From: an uncultured Clostridia bacterium
Lineage (GTDB): Bacteria > Bacillota > Clostridia > Christensenellales > Aristaeellaceae
Assembly (NCBI GenBank): GCA_934636425.1
Contig: CAKUAV010000004.1
Span: forward strand, 1 to 58,517
Length of the DNA: 58,517 nucleotides
Direction: 5' to 3'
Position numbers and translations under genes: made by a program. The number at the start of each line of letters is the position of its first letter. Position 1 is the first letter of the stretch. The notes beneath the pieces are model-generated. The model saw only the letters and a list, made by a program, of their open reading frames with translations. It was not told the DNA's origin and ran no database searches. Positions 7,633 to 16,525 of the stretch are shown here, one piece after another.

Positions 7633-7660
7633 CTATACCATAGTTGCCGCAATTTGTCAA
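7633..7660 (-). promoter_or_regulatory. Promoter of the cas5-cas8c-cas7-cas4-cas1-cas2 operon
   Basis: On the minus strand, TTGACA (7660-7655), a 17-bp spacer and TATAGT (7638-7633). Expected start is near 7626. This is nearly consensus, so unrepressed expression should be strong. The predicted Cascade target begins with its PAM at 7661, directly against the -35 box. Confidence 0.85.
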
Positions 7661-7696
7661 CTCATAATCTGGAGAAAAATAAATTTGTGCGCGCAG
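7661..7696 (+). promoter_or_regulatory. Predicted target (operator) of the crRNA-like RNA
   Basis: CTC at 7661-7663 sits in PAM position (type I-C prefers TTC; CTC is a plausible variant). The following 19 bases ATAATCTGGAGAAAAATAA match the guide at 7538-7556 except positions 6 and 17. Position 6 is one of the flipped-out bases ignored by Cascade. Similarity between the two loci begins exactly at guide base 1 and is absent in the handle, as expected for a guide-target pair rather than a simple duplication. Confidence 0.7.
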
Positions 7697-7756
7697 GTTG
7701 GGTAAGCGGTCGCGGTACGGGAGCATAATTCAGAGTAAAATGTGTTCCTGGATTGA

Positions 7757-10249
7757 TCAGCACATCAATAACTCCAATTCCTCCTGCTCCACCGACACGC
7801 CGCCCGCATCGCTGTAAAACCCCTCGGCCAGCGCGCAAACGCCGCTGTTTCCTATCAGGCTGATCGCCCCCGCGTTTTTCAGCCGCCTGTACATATTGTC
7901 ATAGACGTTCACGCTGTAGGCCTGCGCCCGCCGCAAAAGCCGGATCTCCTCGCGCATATCGTGTTCGCCGTTCAGCGCGGCGATGAGCTCCGCGCCGCCG
8001 CCCCACGGCACGAGGACGGATTTCGTGTCGTCCGGGATGACGTAAAAATACTTGCCGGCTGTGCGGAAGCTCTGGTGCAGAACCAGCGGCTTCAGCGATT
8101 TATACTTACCAATTCCCGAAACAATTTGAGTGTTTTTCCCGAGCAATTCTGTCAGATAACACGACTTTCTCAGGCCGTCCTCTCGAACTTCGACGGGGAA
8201 TTTCTGCTTCTCTTCGATGTACCGCGCTTCCTGATTGAAATAGTTCTCGATCATTTTCGGAGAATCCAGCTCGTCGTTGTCGATTGACGCACTATTCAGA
8301 AAAGTACGTGTGATGTCCGCGCCGTGCTGAACGTCCTCCAGATGCGCCAGCGCCCGCGTTTCCTCCGGGAAGTTCCAGATCAGCACGTCGCCGCGGCCAT
8401 ATTCCATATTGCGATTTGCGCGGCCTGCGGCCTGAACGACGCTCGGCAGTCCCGCCAGATCGCGTATGACCACGGGAAAACTCACGTTGATGCCGGCCTC
8501 GATCAGCGCGGTGGAGACGCACAGCACGCGCCTGCCCGCCCTCAGCCACGCCTTGATCCACGCGATGAGCTTCTTCCTGTGCGCCGGGCAGAGCAGCGTG
8601 CTCATGTGGACGCAGAGCGTTTCGTCCGGCGATGAGGCCCTGGCGGCGTCCACAAGCGCCTCCTCCGGCAGGCGCGGATCAAACGCCGCGAGGGCATGGC
8701 CGCGCTCGCGGAGCGCCTGCGTCGCCGCGTCATAGACGTTCCAGGCGGCGGCCTTCGTGTTGAGTATGGCCAGCACGGATTTTTCCTCGAGCATACGCGC
8801 AATCTCCGCGCCGGCCGACGCACAGGTTCGATCCGCGTCGAGCTGCGGAATATAGCGAACGCGCTTCAGCCGCTCATAGAGCGCGTCGACATGGGGCATC
8901 AGCTCGACCGGCGCGGGCGTGAGCGAAAGACGCGGCTGCGTGGCCGTGCAGAGCACAACTGTGCTGCGGCAATACTGCGTCAAAAACCGTATCGCGCGCT
9001 CAAAGAGCACCTTGCAGGCCTTGGGCAGAGACTGGATTTCATCAAATATCAGCACGGCGTTGGTCAGCGCATGGAAGCGGCGCGCCGCCGAGTTGGGCGC
9101 GGCATAGCAGGCGTTGAGGAACTGCACCAGACTGGTGAGTATGATGTCGCTGTCCCAGCGCTCGGTCAGGCGCTTGTAGTCGGCCTGCTCGTCCTCCGAC
9201 TCGGCGTTGGAATGACGCCCGGCAGACCGGTCGGCGCGCCGCTCGTCCTCCGATTCGATAACGACATTGGAATGGTGCTCCAGTATGGAGGGATAGTCCG
9301 CCAGCGCCTCGCGGATGTCGCGGGCGTTCTGATCGAGTATGGTGTTGTAGGGAATGATGTAGAATATGCGCCTCTGCCCGTTGAGGGCGGCGTGTCTGAG
9401 TGCATAGCGCAGGCTGGAAAACGTCTTGCCGCCGCCCGTCGGCACGGACAGCGTGACGACGCCCGTATCAGATGCGGCCTTTTCCCAGCACAGATCGGAA
9501 ATGTCGGCGCGTATGCGGTTGATATCGCCCTCGCCGCTCAAATGCGTCTGGCGGAAGCGCTCGAATGTATTGAGCAGCGCGTTCCAGTCGGGAGAGGCCG
9601 CGGCTTCAAACGGATTTTCATTGTATTCAAAGCAGGCGGAATCCCAGCGATCCGCGTCCACCAGCGCGCTCAGCATGACGCGGCTGATCAGCCCCAGCGC
9701 GACCGCCGTATCGGCCGACGGCCTGTCCAGATCGGGAAAGAGCGCATTCAGCTCGCGGCAGGCGCTCTCATACAGCGCGTCCAGTTCGGCTTCATCCGCG
9801 ATATTCTGCAAAAACCATGCGATCGCCTCGTCGGCATGGACGGAAGCCGCTTCTTTCATCTTTTCAAGAAGCTTCGACTGGCCTTTCACATCAAGGCAGT
9901 CCGTCAGCCCCGCGTGATGCCCCAGTATGCACAGCATGACGATCTGCGCCGCCGCGCGCTCGCAGGACGGTGCGTTTTCGCGCATAAACCAGCGGCGATA
10001 CGCATAGATCGCCCCCGCCGGCGCGTGATGATGTGGGGACTTCGGCGCATTGCCGGCGAGCGCCGCGCGCAGATAGTCCTCAAACTTGTCCGTGGCCTTG
10101 CCCATGTCGTGCATCAGGCCGATGAGCTCCGCCATTTTCGCAAGGCCAACGATTTCCGCGCCCTTTGAGCAGAGCGCCGCCACATTCCGGCAGTGAGATG
10201 AAAGCGGCTGAATACCGCCGTCGGAGGCGCGAATGTGCGCGATATACAT
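7757..10249 (-). CDS. cas3: Cas3 HD nuclease-helicase (type I-C)
   Basis: 830-residue Cas3, the effector recruited by target-bound Cascade to nick, unwind and degrade DNA. The N-terminal HD domain shows SSHCRNVA and LIGLMHDMGKATDKF. The superfamily 2 helicase part shows Walker A (VPTGGGKTFSSLRYAL), the DEAH-like box FDEIQSLPKA and the C-terminal QAAGRANRN motif. The open frame extends upstream to 10345, but a promoter lies at 10317-10345, so that start is inside the promoter. ATG at 10249 (MYIAHIRA) has GAGGGGAG ahead of it and is chosen. cas3 has its own promoter and is separated from cas5 by the small-RNA region. Confidence 0.96.
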   Translation of the reverse strand: MYIAHIRASDGGIQPLSSHCRNVAALCSKGAEIVGLAKMAELIGLMHDMGKATDKFEDYLRAALAGNAPKSPHHHAPAGAIYAYRRWFMRENAPSCERAAAQIVMLCILGHHAGLTDCLDVKGQSKLLEKMKEAASVHADEAIAWFLQNIADEAELDALYESACRELNALFPDLDRPSADTAVALGLISRVMLSALVDADRWDSACFEYNENPFEAAASPDWNALLNTFERFRQTHLSGEGDINRIRADISDLCWEKAASDTGVVTLSVPTGGGKTFSSLRYALRHAALNGQRRIFYIIPYNTILDQNARDIREALADYPSILEHHSNVVIESEDERRADRSAGRHSNAESEDEQADYKRLTERWDSDIILTSLVQFLNACYAAPNSAARRFHALTNAVLIFDEIQSLPKACKVLFERAIRFLTQYCRSTVVLCTATQPRLSLTPAPVELMPHVDALYERLKRVRYIPQLDADRTCASAGAEIARMLEEKSVLAILNTKAAAWNVYDAATQALRERGHALAAFDPRLPEEALVDAARASSPDETLCVHMSTLLCPAHRKKLIAWIKAWLRAGRRVLCVSTALIEAGINVSFPVVIRDLAGLPSVVQAAGRANRNMEYGRGDVLIWNFPEETRALAHLEDVQHGADITRTFLNSASIDNDELDSPKMIENYFNQEARYIEEKQKFPVEVREDGLRKSCYLTELLGKNTQIVSGIGKYKSLKPLVLHQSFRTAGKYFYVIPDDTKSVLVPWGGGAELIAALNGEHDMREEIRLLRRAQAYSVNVYDNMYRRLKNAGAISLIGNSGVCALAEGFYSDAGGVSVEQEELELLMC

Positions 10250-10316
10250 AAGCAGATCTCCCCTCTTCCGTACGAACGCCCGATCAGGCGCGTTCTTAAA
10301 CCGAACTGATATTTTA

Positions 10317-10345
10317 ATTATAACACGTCGAAAAGTGCGCGTCAA
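10317..10345 (-). promoter_or_regulatory. cas3 promoter with an inverted repeat in the leader
   Basis: On the minus strand, TTGACG (10345-10340), 17 bp, TATAAT (10322-10317). The expected start near 10310 gives a leader of about 60 nt. That leader contains an inverted repeat (GAACGC...GCGTTC, about 10274-10295) that could be an operator or an RNA hairpin. The rest of the stretch up to 10530 shows no gene. Confidence 0.8.
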
Positions 10346-10529
10346 TATATCGTTATCAAAACGAAACGATCATGAAAACAGCAGGCCATGCCTCCCCCGC
10401 GGAATTTTTCACGGCGCTCAAATTCCAAAATTCAGCCGTCGCATTTCCCGAAGAGAACCACTCCCATGAGGGCTGCGTTGCCGGGACGACTTTCGTGCCC
10501 GCCAAAGGGGCTCTTTCCGGAGAGCTGGG

Positions 10530-10642
10530 GAAAGCAAAATTGCACTGCCAAACACGCTTCTTCCTTCTTTGCCCATTCTCTCACGGCGACGCCATATCAT
10601 CTGTTGCCGCTATGGACTGGCACTTCCTCCCGAGATTCCGCG
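10530..10642 (-). repeat. Dispersed non-coding repeat, copy 1
   Basis: Read on the minus strand, this stretch aligns over about 110 bases, at roughly three quarters identity by eye, with 42587-42702 on the plus strand. Shared blocks include GTCCATAGCGGCAA, ATGAGAGAA/GTGAGAGAA, GCAAAGAAGGAA, GCGTGTTTGGC and GTGCAAT. It occupies most of the gene-free interval 10346-10740. No terminal inverted repeats or target duplications are visible. Confidence 0.7.
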
Positions 10643-10694
10643 AAGAAGCGCCAAGGGCGATTCAGAGACGCTTGTCCGAAGGCGCATTGTGACA

Positions 10695-10727
10695 CACAAA
10701 AAACGCCCCGCCGCAAGGCAGGACGTT
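10695..10727 (-). terminator. Terminator after the esterase gene
   Basis: On the minus strand AACGTCCTGCC pairs with GGCGGGGCGTT (11 bp with two G-U) around a TTGC loop and is followed by TTTTTGTGTG. It lies just downstream of the stop at 10741. Confidence 0.8.
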
Positions 10728-10740
10728 TCGCTTCGAGAAA

Positions 10741-11823
10741 TCAGCACAGGGGACGAATCAGCTCTTCTTCCAGAACCGGCGGCAGATTTTCAAACAGGAT
10801 TCTTTCCAGATTGGCCACGCAGCGCGCGGCCATCAGCTCGAAGCCCTTCTGATTGTAGTGGTCGTTCTGGTAGCCGTAAAAGCTGTCGCGGCAGGCGTCC
10901 AGCTCAGGACCGGGCGCCTTGATGAACCAGCCGCTTTCATCATGGCCCGGCCGGGTCATAAAGGAGGCGACGCGCGTGAGCATATAGGCGCGCTCCGCCT
11001 CGCGGCAGAACTGCTCCTGCGCCATGAGGACATTCGCGATCGAATCCTCGCCCCAATGCCCCACGCGAATGCAGAAAAAGTGCGTAAAGCCCAGAGAGCG
11101 CGCCTGCTCCCAGAACAGATTCATCGCCAGCAGATATTCCGCCTGCGTCCAGTTCGGGTCGCTCTCGCCCTGAAGCCAGAACAGCGCGCGCACGGACAGA
11201 TCGTCGTTCGGGAAGCGCGCCTCGCTGTCGGCGAAGAAGTCGCGAACCTTTTCGTTAAAATAAGCGCCCGCCGCGCCGGTCATGGCCGGACGATACATCG
11301 CGTCGTGCGCGCCCGGCAAAGACGCGCGTTCCCGGTCGAAGCGCGCGAGCGTGTCCGGATCCATGTAGTGCTCGATGCTCACCGCGCCCTTGGCGATGTG
11401 CGCATAGGCGCAGACGTGGCCGCGCGCCTCCCAGTCCCGCGCCAGATAGGGCGGCAGGCAGGGGCTGGGCACAAAATTCGCCTCGCTGTAGCCTTCGAAC
11501 GGATAGACCGACTTGTCCGCCTCGCTCTTGAGATTGCTCAGCGCAGGCACGAAAAACGTGTGCTCAAAAAATGTGTCCAGCGAACTGATCGAGCGGAAAT
11601 CGCTCAGAGAAGGATAGGCCTCGGCAAGATTTTCATAGGAAAATTCGCCCGCCGGAAACGCCGTCCTCTTGAAAATGCCCCGATCCTCGCCAAAGCGGCG
11701 CGGCTTGTGCAGGTATTCATAGGAATCGGAAAAGCGGATCTGCTCGGTCGGCGGGAAGGCGGCCGCGCCCTCCATGTTGGATTGGCCGGCGAATACAAAC
11801 AGAGGCCGTGTCTTGCGGTTCAT
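10741..11823 (-). CDS. Sialate O-acetylesterase-like carbohydrate esterase
   Basis: About 360 residues. The N-terminal FVFAGQSNMEGAA carries the GQSN(M) block with the nucleophilic Ser typical of the SASA/DUF303 esterase family. LQGESDPNWTQAEY corresponds to the family GES block and DHYNQKGFEL is a late conserved segment. Members remove acetyl groups from sialic acids or from xylan-type sugars. No signal peptide is obvious, so it is probably cytoplasmic. The start ATG at 11823 follows AAAGGAGCG. An upstream in-frame ATG at 11844 overlaps that binding site and is rejected. The gene stands alone, next to the ChrA pair. Exact substrate is not known. Confidence 0.8.
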   Translation of the reverse strand: MNRKTRPLFVFAGQSNMEGAAAFPPTEQIRFSDSYEYLHKPRRFGEDRGIFKRTAFPAGEFSYENLAEAYPSLSDFRSISSLDTFFEHTFFVPALSNLKSEADKSVYPFEGYSEANFVPSPCLPPYLARDWEARGHVCAYAHIAKGAVSIEHYMDPDTLARFDRERASLPGAHDAMYRPAMTGAAGAYFNEKVRDFFADSEARFPNDDLSVRALFWLQGESDPNWTQAEYLLAMNLFWEQARSLGFTHFFCIRVGHWGEDSIANVLMAQEQFCREAERAYMLTRVASFMTRPGHDESGWFIKAPGPELDACRDSFYGYQNDHYNQKGFELMAARCVANLERILFENLPPVLEEELIRPLC

Positions 11824-11933
11824 TAAAAAACGCTCCTTTATCATTTGATTGCGCTGCTGGAATGATTCGGCGCGGGACGGCGCTTCTCCTTTTCCATGCT
11901 GCGCGCTAAATAATACCCCTCAAATTAAGCGCG

Positions 11934-12506
11934 TCAGAAGCCCCACAGCAATACGCCCAGCGCCGCCGAGAGCGCGATCATGCCGATGGGCGACGGATTC
12001 TTCCCGCGCATTCTGCGCCACAGAAAATGTACGCCCCAGAGAAGCAGGAACACAATCAGCGCGCGAACGTCGATCGAAAAGCCGCCGCCGATTGTCGTGA
12101 AGCCGAAAAACGCGTTCAGCCCCATGATGAGCGCCGTCGCGAGTATCATCGCCACGACGCAGGGCCGCACGCCGCTCAGAAACGCGTTTACGCCCGCGTA
12201 TTTCAGCAGATTCTGAAGCAGCGCCGCAATCAGCAGTATGATGACGAACGAGGGCAGCACCACGCCCAGCGTCGAGACCAGCGCGCCCATCAGGCCCGCC
12301 TGCGAGGAGCCGATGAACGTGGCCATATTGACGGCCAGCGGCCCGGGCGTCGACTCCGACACGGCGATGAAGTTCAGAAATTCCGTCTCCGTCAGCCAGC
12401 CGTTGGACAGCACAGTCTCCCGAACCAGCGACACCATGCCGTATCCTCCGCCGAACGACACCGCGCCGATCATCAGAAAGTTTAGAAACAGCCGGATATA
12501 AATCAC
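11934..12506 (-). CDS. ChrA-type chromate transporter, second half-size subunit
   Basis: 190-residue membrane protein of the chromate ion transporter (CHR) family, short-chain type. The conserved half-domain motifs GAVSFGGGYGMV and ESTPGPLAVNMATFIG are present. Five or so hydrophobic segments follow. It overlaps the upstream gene by four bases (ATGA), so the two half-size proteins are translationally coupled and presumably form a heterodimer, as in other Bacillota. Real substrate may be chromate, sulfate or another anion; nothing here decides that. Confidence 0.88.
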   Translation of the reverse strand: MIYIRLFLNFLMIGAVSFGGGYGMVSLVRETVLSNGWLTETEFLNFIAVSESTPGPLAVNMATFIGSSQAGLMGALVSTLGVVLPSFVIILLIAALLQNLLKYAGVNAFLSGVRPCVVAMILATALIMGLNAFFGFTTIGGGFSIDVRALIVFLLLWGVHFLWRRMRGKNPSPIGMIALSAALGVLLWGF

Positions 12507-13069
12507 TTCGCCCGCCCCCTTCCGCGCCGAATCCCCCAGACGGTCAGGCCGGCCAGGCCGCAGATGAGTATGTAGAATATCGACGAAAGCGACGCGGCCA
12601 GCGCCGATGAGAGCAGCATCGCCGCCATGACCAGCGCAACGACCAGCCTGTTCATAACGCTCTTGTCAAGCCCCTTGATCATGCGCAGCCCTGCCGAAAA
12701 GATCAGATAGACGACGCAGGCCTGTATGCCGCGAAAGGCGCACGCCACATATTTCAGGCTCAGAAACTGATCGAAGAACAGCGATATGATATAGATGACG
12801 ACGAACGACGGCAGGCACACCGCCAGCGTGGCGAGCGCCGCGCCGGCCGCGCCGCCGATCTTATAGCCGATATAGGTCGCGCTGTTGACGGCCACCGGCC
12901 CGGGCGTCGATTCGGCAATGGCCGCCATGTCGAGAAACTCGTCCCGGTCGAGCCAGCCCTTCTTTTCAATAAACTCGTTCTCCAGCAGCGCGATCATGGC
13001 GTAGCCGCCGCCGAACGTAAACGCGCCGATCTTCAGAAATGTCAGAAACAGCGTAAGCATCTTCCGCAT
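12503..13069 (-). CDS. ChrA-type chromate transporter, first half-size subunit
   Basis: 188-residue short-chain CHR protein with GAFTFGGGYAMIALLE and ESTPGPVAVNSATYIG, the same two blocks as its partner. The open frame runs up to 13123, but that end lies in the promoter at 13095-13123. ATG at 13069 (MRKMLTLFL) with GAAGGGAGCG upstream is chosen. First gene of a two-gene operon. Confidence 0.88.
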   Translation of the reverse strand: MRKMLTLFLTFLKIGAFTFGGGYAMIALLENEFIEKKGWLDRDEFLDMAAIAESTPGPVAVNSATYIGYKIGGAAGAALATLAVCLPSFVVIYIISLFFDQFLSLKYVACAFRGIQACVVYLIFSAGLRMIKGLDKSVMNRLVVALVMAAMLLSSALAASLSSIFYILICGLAGLTVWGIRRGRGRAK

Positions 13070-13094
13070 GGTTTTCTTCGCTCCCTTCAATGGC

Positions 13095-13123
13095 ATTATA
13101 GGGAACTGTGCCCCGTCTGTCAA
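13095..13123 (-). promoter_or_regulatory. Promoter of the chrA pair
   Basis: Consensus sigma-70 type elements on the minus strand: TTGACA (13123-13118), 17-bp spacer, TATAAT (13100-13095). Expected start near 13088, about 20 nt before the chosen start codon. Confidence 0.85.
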
Positions 13124-13156
13124 TCCCCCGCCGGCCTATGCGCGCAAAAATAGCGC

Positions 13157-13945
13157 TCACTTCTTCAGGCGCTCGGCGCGGAAGCCTTCGGGGGTAATGC
13201 CCGTCTCGCGGCGAAACGCCCGTATAAAATAGCCTGCGCTGGCATAGCCGCACAGCGCGGCCACCTCCGAGACGCGCAGATCGCCGTTTTCGAGCAGCTT
13301 TTCGGCCGCCTTTATGCGCAGCGCCGTGAGGAAGCGTCCGGGCGTTATGTGATAGCGGCGCTGAAACTGCTCGCCGAAGCGCCTCGCGCTCAAACGCGCC
13401 ATGCCGGCCAGCTCCTCCATGGAGAGCGCCGAGTCGGCGTAATTGCGCTCCATGTACGCGCGGGCGGCGGCGATGTTTTGCGCCGTTTCCGCCGCGCCGT
13501 CCTCGCCGATGGCCAGCGTTCGGGCGAGTATGTCGTAAAAGAGCGCCGCGCAGGCGCATTCGTCGGCCGCGCCGCCGCCCCCCTGCAGGCGCTTCCACGC
13601 ATCGAGCAGGCGGAAAAAGCCGCTTCTCACGCGCGGATCGGAGGATACGTCTATGCACGCCATGGGAAGATCGAACGGCTCGGCGGTCTCAAAATGCACC
13701 GCGATGCAGCCGCCGCGCGCGCCCGCGCTTTCCGGGTCGTGCGCCGTGACGCGATAGAGATCGTCCTTTCCGACGATCATCACGCTGTCCTGATCGTGGA
13801 CGTATTCCCGTCCGTCGTGTATATGCACCGTGCGGCCGTAGAGCTTGTAGGCGAGGCAGTGATCGGCCGCGCCGGCGCTGCGCGCCCATGTGCGCTCGTA
13901 AATCGAGAAGCGATACACCCTGTTGATGCGCGTCAGATGAATCAC
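13157..13945 (-). CDS. AraC-family transcriptional regulator
   Basis: About 262 residues with an N-terminal cupin-like sensing part (HIHDGREYVHDQDSVMIVGKDDLYRV) and two C-terminal helix-turn-helix motifs; the second, VSEVAALCGYASAGYFIRAFRRETG, is the classic AraC signature. The frame is open to 14278. ATG at 13975 lacks a ribosome binding site, whereas GTG at 13945 (VIHLTRINRV) follows GGAGGGAC at good spacing and is preferred. It is divergent from the glycyl radical enzyme, so it probably controls that gene in response to a small ligand, likely a sugar or related compound. Confidence 0.85.
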   Translation of the reverse strand: MIHLTRINRVYRFSIYERTWARSAGAADHCLAYKLYGRTVHIHDGREYVHDQDSVMIVGKDDLYRVTAHDPESAGARGGCIAVHFETAEPFDLPMACIDVSSDPRVRSGFFRLLDAWKRLQGGGGAADECACAALFYDILARTLAIGEDGAAETAQNIAAARAYMERNYADSALSMEELAGMARLSARRFGEQFQRRYHITPGRFLTALRIKAAEKLLENGDLRVSEVAALCGYASAGYFIRAFRRETGITPEGFRAERLKK

Positions 13946-13991
13946 GGAAACGTCCCTCCGTCCGTATTGTGCCATCGTCGCGATTGTGTGA

Positions 13992-14020
13992 TTTACTTTT
14001 CGCGCGCTTTCCCTTACAAT
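13992..14020 (+). promoter_or_regulatory. Promoter of the glycyl radical enzyme gene
   Basis: TTTACT (13992-13997), 17 bp, TACAAT (14015-14020). The intergenic space shared with the divergent AraC gene is short, so regulator binding would affect both directions. Confidence 0.65.
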
Positions 14021-14055
14021 GAAGGCACAGCCTTTCATTTGAGGAGATGAACGCC

Positions 14056-16305
14056 ATGAACACAGCCGCTCTGCGCGCGGAGCTGACCGATTTTTACTGG
14101 AACCGCATAGACGATATGGCCGCGGCCTTCCGCGACCGCGTTTTCCCGCTGCTCGATCAGCGCTGGCAGCCGACGATGACCGCCTGTCAGCGCAAGGCCA
14201 TGCAGTATGAGGCCATCGCGGAGAGCTGCGCGCCCATACTCTTTCATCAGTCTCCATTTTACCATGAATTGGGCACAATGCAACATCTCTGCGACGGCGC
14301 GGGCGATTTTCACGGCACGCTCCATGCGGGCGGCTGGAATTACGCGCGCTTTTCGCATCTGTTTTGGGATCAGGATCCCGATTTGGCGCGCGCGCGCAGA
14401 AAGCAGGGCGAAAACCTGCTCTATCTCATCTGCGGCCCCTATGCCGACACGCGCCAGCACTTTTATTACAACTGCAATCCGATTTTTGACGGCGGATTGA
14501 AGAGCCTCTGCGACGCGGCCCTCGCCCAGCTGGAGACGCCCCGCCCCGAAGCGGAGCGCGATTTTCTGCGCGCCGCCGTGCGCGGACTGCTGAGCCTGAA
14601 GGCGATTGCCGAAAAATTTGCCCACGCCGCCAAAGAGGCGCTGAAAAATACATCGGACGCAGAGGAGCGCGCGCGCCTTGAGCGCATCGCCGAATCGGCC
14701 GCTTATACGCCCTGGAACGCGCCGCGCACGTTTTACGAGGCGCTCAACACGCTGGCCTTCATGCGCACTGTGCCCGGCGCGCTCGAGGGCGTGGGCTACA
14801 ACAGCTTCGGCCGGCCGGACGCGGCGCTCTGGCCGTTTTATGCGCGCGATCTGGCCGAGGGACGGCTGACGAAGGACGAGGCCTATGCGCTGATCAAGGC
14901 ATTCCTGCTCACATGGGACTGCCACTACGATCACGACATGAAGATGACGGGCTATGCCGATCACGAGCTGGAAAACACCTATGTGCTGGGCGGCTGCGAC
15001 CGATACGGCCATCCGGTCTGGAACGATCTGACCGAAATGTTTCTGCGCGCCACGCGGGAGGAAAAGATCATCTTTCCGAAGATCAAGGTGCGCTTCGGCG
15101 CGTCCTCGCCCAAGGCCTATCTGGACGCGGCCGATCGGGACGTGATCGCCGGCACGTCGTCCGTACTGTACGAAAACGACGACGTGATGATCCCCGCGCT
15201 GATCCGCGCCGGCTTTTCTCTGGAGGACGCGCGCGATTATCTGGTCACCGGCTGCTGGGGCACGTCGGGCAACGGCAACGAGAAGAGCGACCACGGCAAC
15301 TATGTCAATCTGCTCAAGGCGTTTGAATTTTCCGTTCACAACCGGCGCAACAAAATGGACGAGTGCCGGCTGTCCTTCAGGCCGCTGGACGGCGCGAGGA
15401 GCTTTGAAGAGGTCTATCAGATCACGATGGACAATATGCGCGTTCTGCTGCGCGAGCGCAATCGCATGACGCACGCGGGCAAGAGCATCTGGCGCGACGT
15501 CGATCCGCTGCCGCTGACCTCTTCAAGCCTCGAGGGCTGCCTGCAGAGCGGCCGCGACCTGACCGAGGGCGGCTGCAAATACCACAATGAGCAGTACACC
15601 TGCGTGGGGCTTCCCAACATCGTCGATTCGCTCATGGCGATCAAAACGCTCTGCTTTGACCGGCAGACTCTGCCGCTCTGCGAGCTGCTCGACGCCGTGC
15701 GCAGTAATTGGGAAGGCCGCGAGGATGTGCGCAGGGAGGCGCTGCGCTGCACCTGCTGGGGCGACGGCGGCGAGGAATCCGGCGCGCTGGCCGCCCGCTT
15801 CAACGCCGATCTCTATAAGGAGACGCGCGCGCTCAAAACCCTCTGGCCGGGCGGCGTGGTGATGCTGGGACATCTGACCTACACCGAGATCCGCTTCTGG
15901 GGTGAAAAGACGCTGGCCACGCCGGACGGTCGGCGAAGCGGCGATTATTTCTCTCAGGGACTGACCCCGTCGCGGCTGCACAGAATCGACAGCGTGACCG
16001 ACGTCGCCGCGAGCCTTCGCCGTCTGGACGGCACGATGATGGCCGGAAACACCGTCGTGAACATCATACTGCCCTCCACGCGCATGACGCTGGAGCTGTG
16101 CGAGGCGTTTCTGCGCGCCATGGCGCACACGGCGATGGGCGCGCTCCAGCTCAACTGCACCACGCGCGAGCAGCTGCTCGACGCGCAGGCGCATCCCGAA
16201 AACCACCCGAACCTCATCGTGCGCGTCTGCGGCTTCTCGGCGCGCTTCACCAGCCTTTCGCCCGAATGGCAGCAGGAGGTGCTCAGCCGCAATTTCTACG
16301 ACTGA
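14056..16305 (+). CDS. Glycyl radical enzyme of the pyruvate formate-lyase superfamily
   Basis: 749 residues. The C-terminal LIVRVCGFSARFTSLSPEWQ is the glycyl radical loop (R-V-x-G-[YF]-S), with the radical Gly near residue 727. The active-site loop is YLVTGCWGTSGNG with its Cys near residue 403. Both hallmarks are intact. The family catalyses radical C-C, C-O or C-N chemistry under strict anaerobiosis; the sequence does not tell me which. ATG at 14056 is chosen because GAGGAG abuts the earlier ATG at 14047. No radical-SAM activating enzyme is adjacent, which is unusual because activases normally sit next door. Confidence 0.85.
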   Translation: MNTAALRAELTDFYWNRIDDMAAAFRDRVFPLLDQRWQPTMTACQRKAMQYEAIAESCAPILFHQSPFYHELGTMQHLCDGAGDFHGTLHAGGWNYARFSHLFWDQDPDLARARRKQGENLLYLICGPYADTRQHFYYNCNPIFDGGLKSLCDAALAQLETPRPEAERDFLRAAVRGLLSLKAIAEKFAHAAKEALKNTSDAEERARLERIAESAAYTPWNAPRTFYEALNTLAFMRTVPGALEGVGYNSFGRPDAALWPFYARDLAEGRLTKDEAYALIKAFLLTWDCHYDHDMKMTGYADHELENTYVLGGCDRYGHPVWNDLTEMFLRATREEKIIFPKIKVRFGASSPKAYLDAADRDVIAGTSSVLYENDDVMIPALIRAGFSLEDARDYLVTGCWGTSGNGNEKSDHGNYVNLLKAFEFSVHNRRNKMDECRLSFRPLDGARSFEEVYQITMDNMRVLLRERNRMTHAGKSIWRDVDPLPLTSSSLEGCLQSGRDLTEGGCKYHNEQYTCVGLPNIVDSLMAIKTLCFDRQTLPLCELLDAVRSNWEGREDVRREALRCTCWGDGGEESGALAARFNADLYKETRALKTLWPGGVVMLGHLTYTEIRFWGEKTLATPDGRRSGDYFSQGLTPSRLHRIDSVTDVAASLRRLDGTMMAGNTVVNIILPSTRMTLELCEAFLRAMAHTAMGALQLNCTTREQLLDAQAHPENHPNLIVRVCGFSARFTSLSPEWQQEVLSRNFYD

Positions 16306-16525
16306 CGCGCTCTGAAAAACGGCCGAGAGATCAATGTACAGTTCCGCTTACCGCCCGGCAGAGCCGCGCCGCGAAGGGATGCCCAGCGAAGGAAACAGCC
16401 TTTCGCCGCTTCGACTCATCCCTCGGCTTTGACTCTTTGCAGCCTTCGCGTGGCAAGGCCATAAAATGCGCCGGATCTCCGCGATGACCCTCAGCTTTCC
16501 GCAATGAATGAAAAGGCGCATGACA

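Noticed and set aside
10250..10345. A 32-residue N-terminal extension of Cas3
   Set aside because: It would start inside the -35 box of the cas3 promoter, and the family start MYIAHIRA has its own ribosome binding site.
16340..16490. A third copy of the dispersed repeat
   Set aside because: Only short GC-rich words are shared; no continuous alignment could be made.
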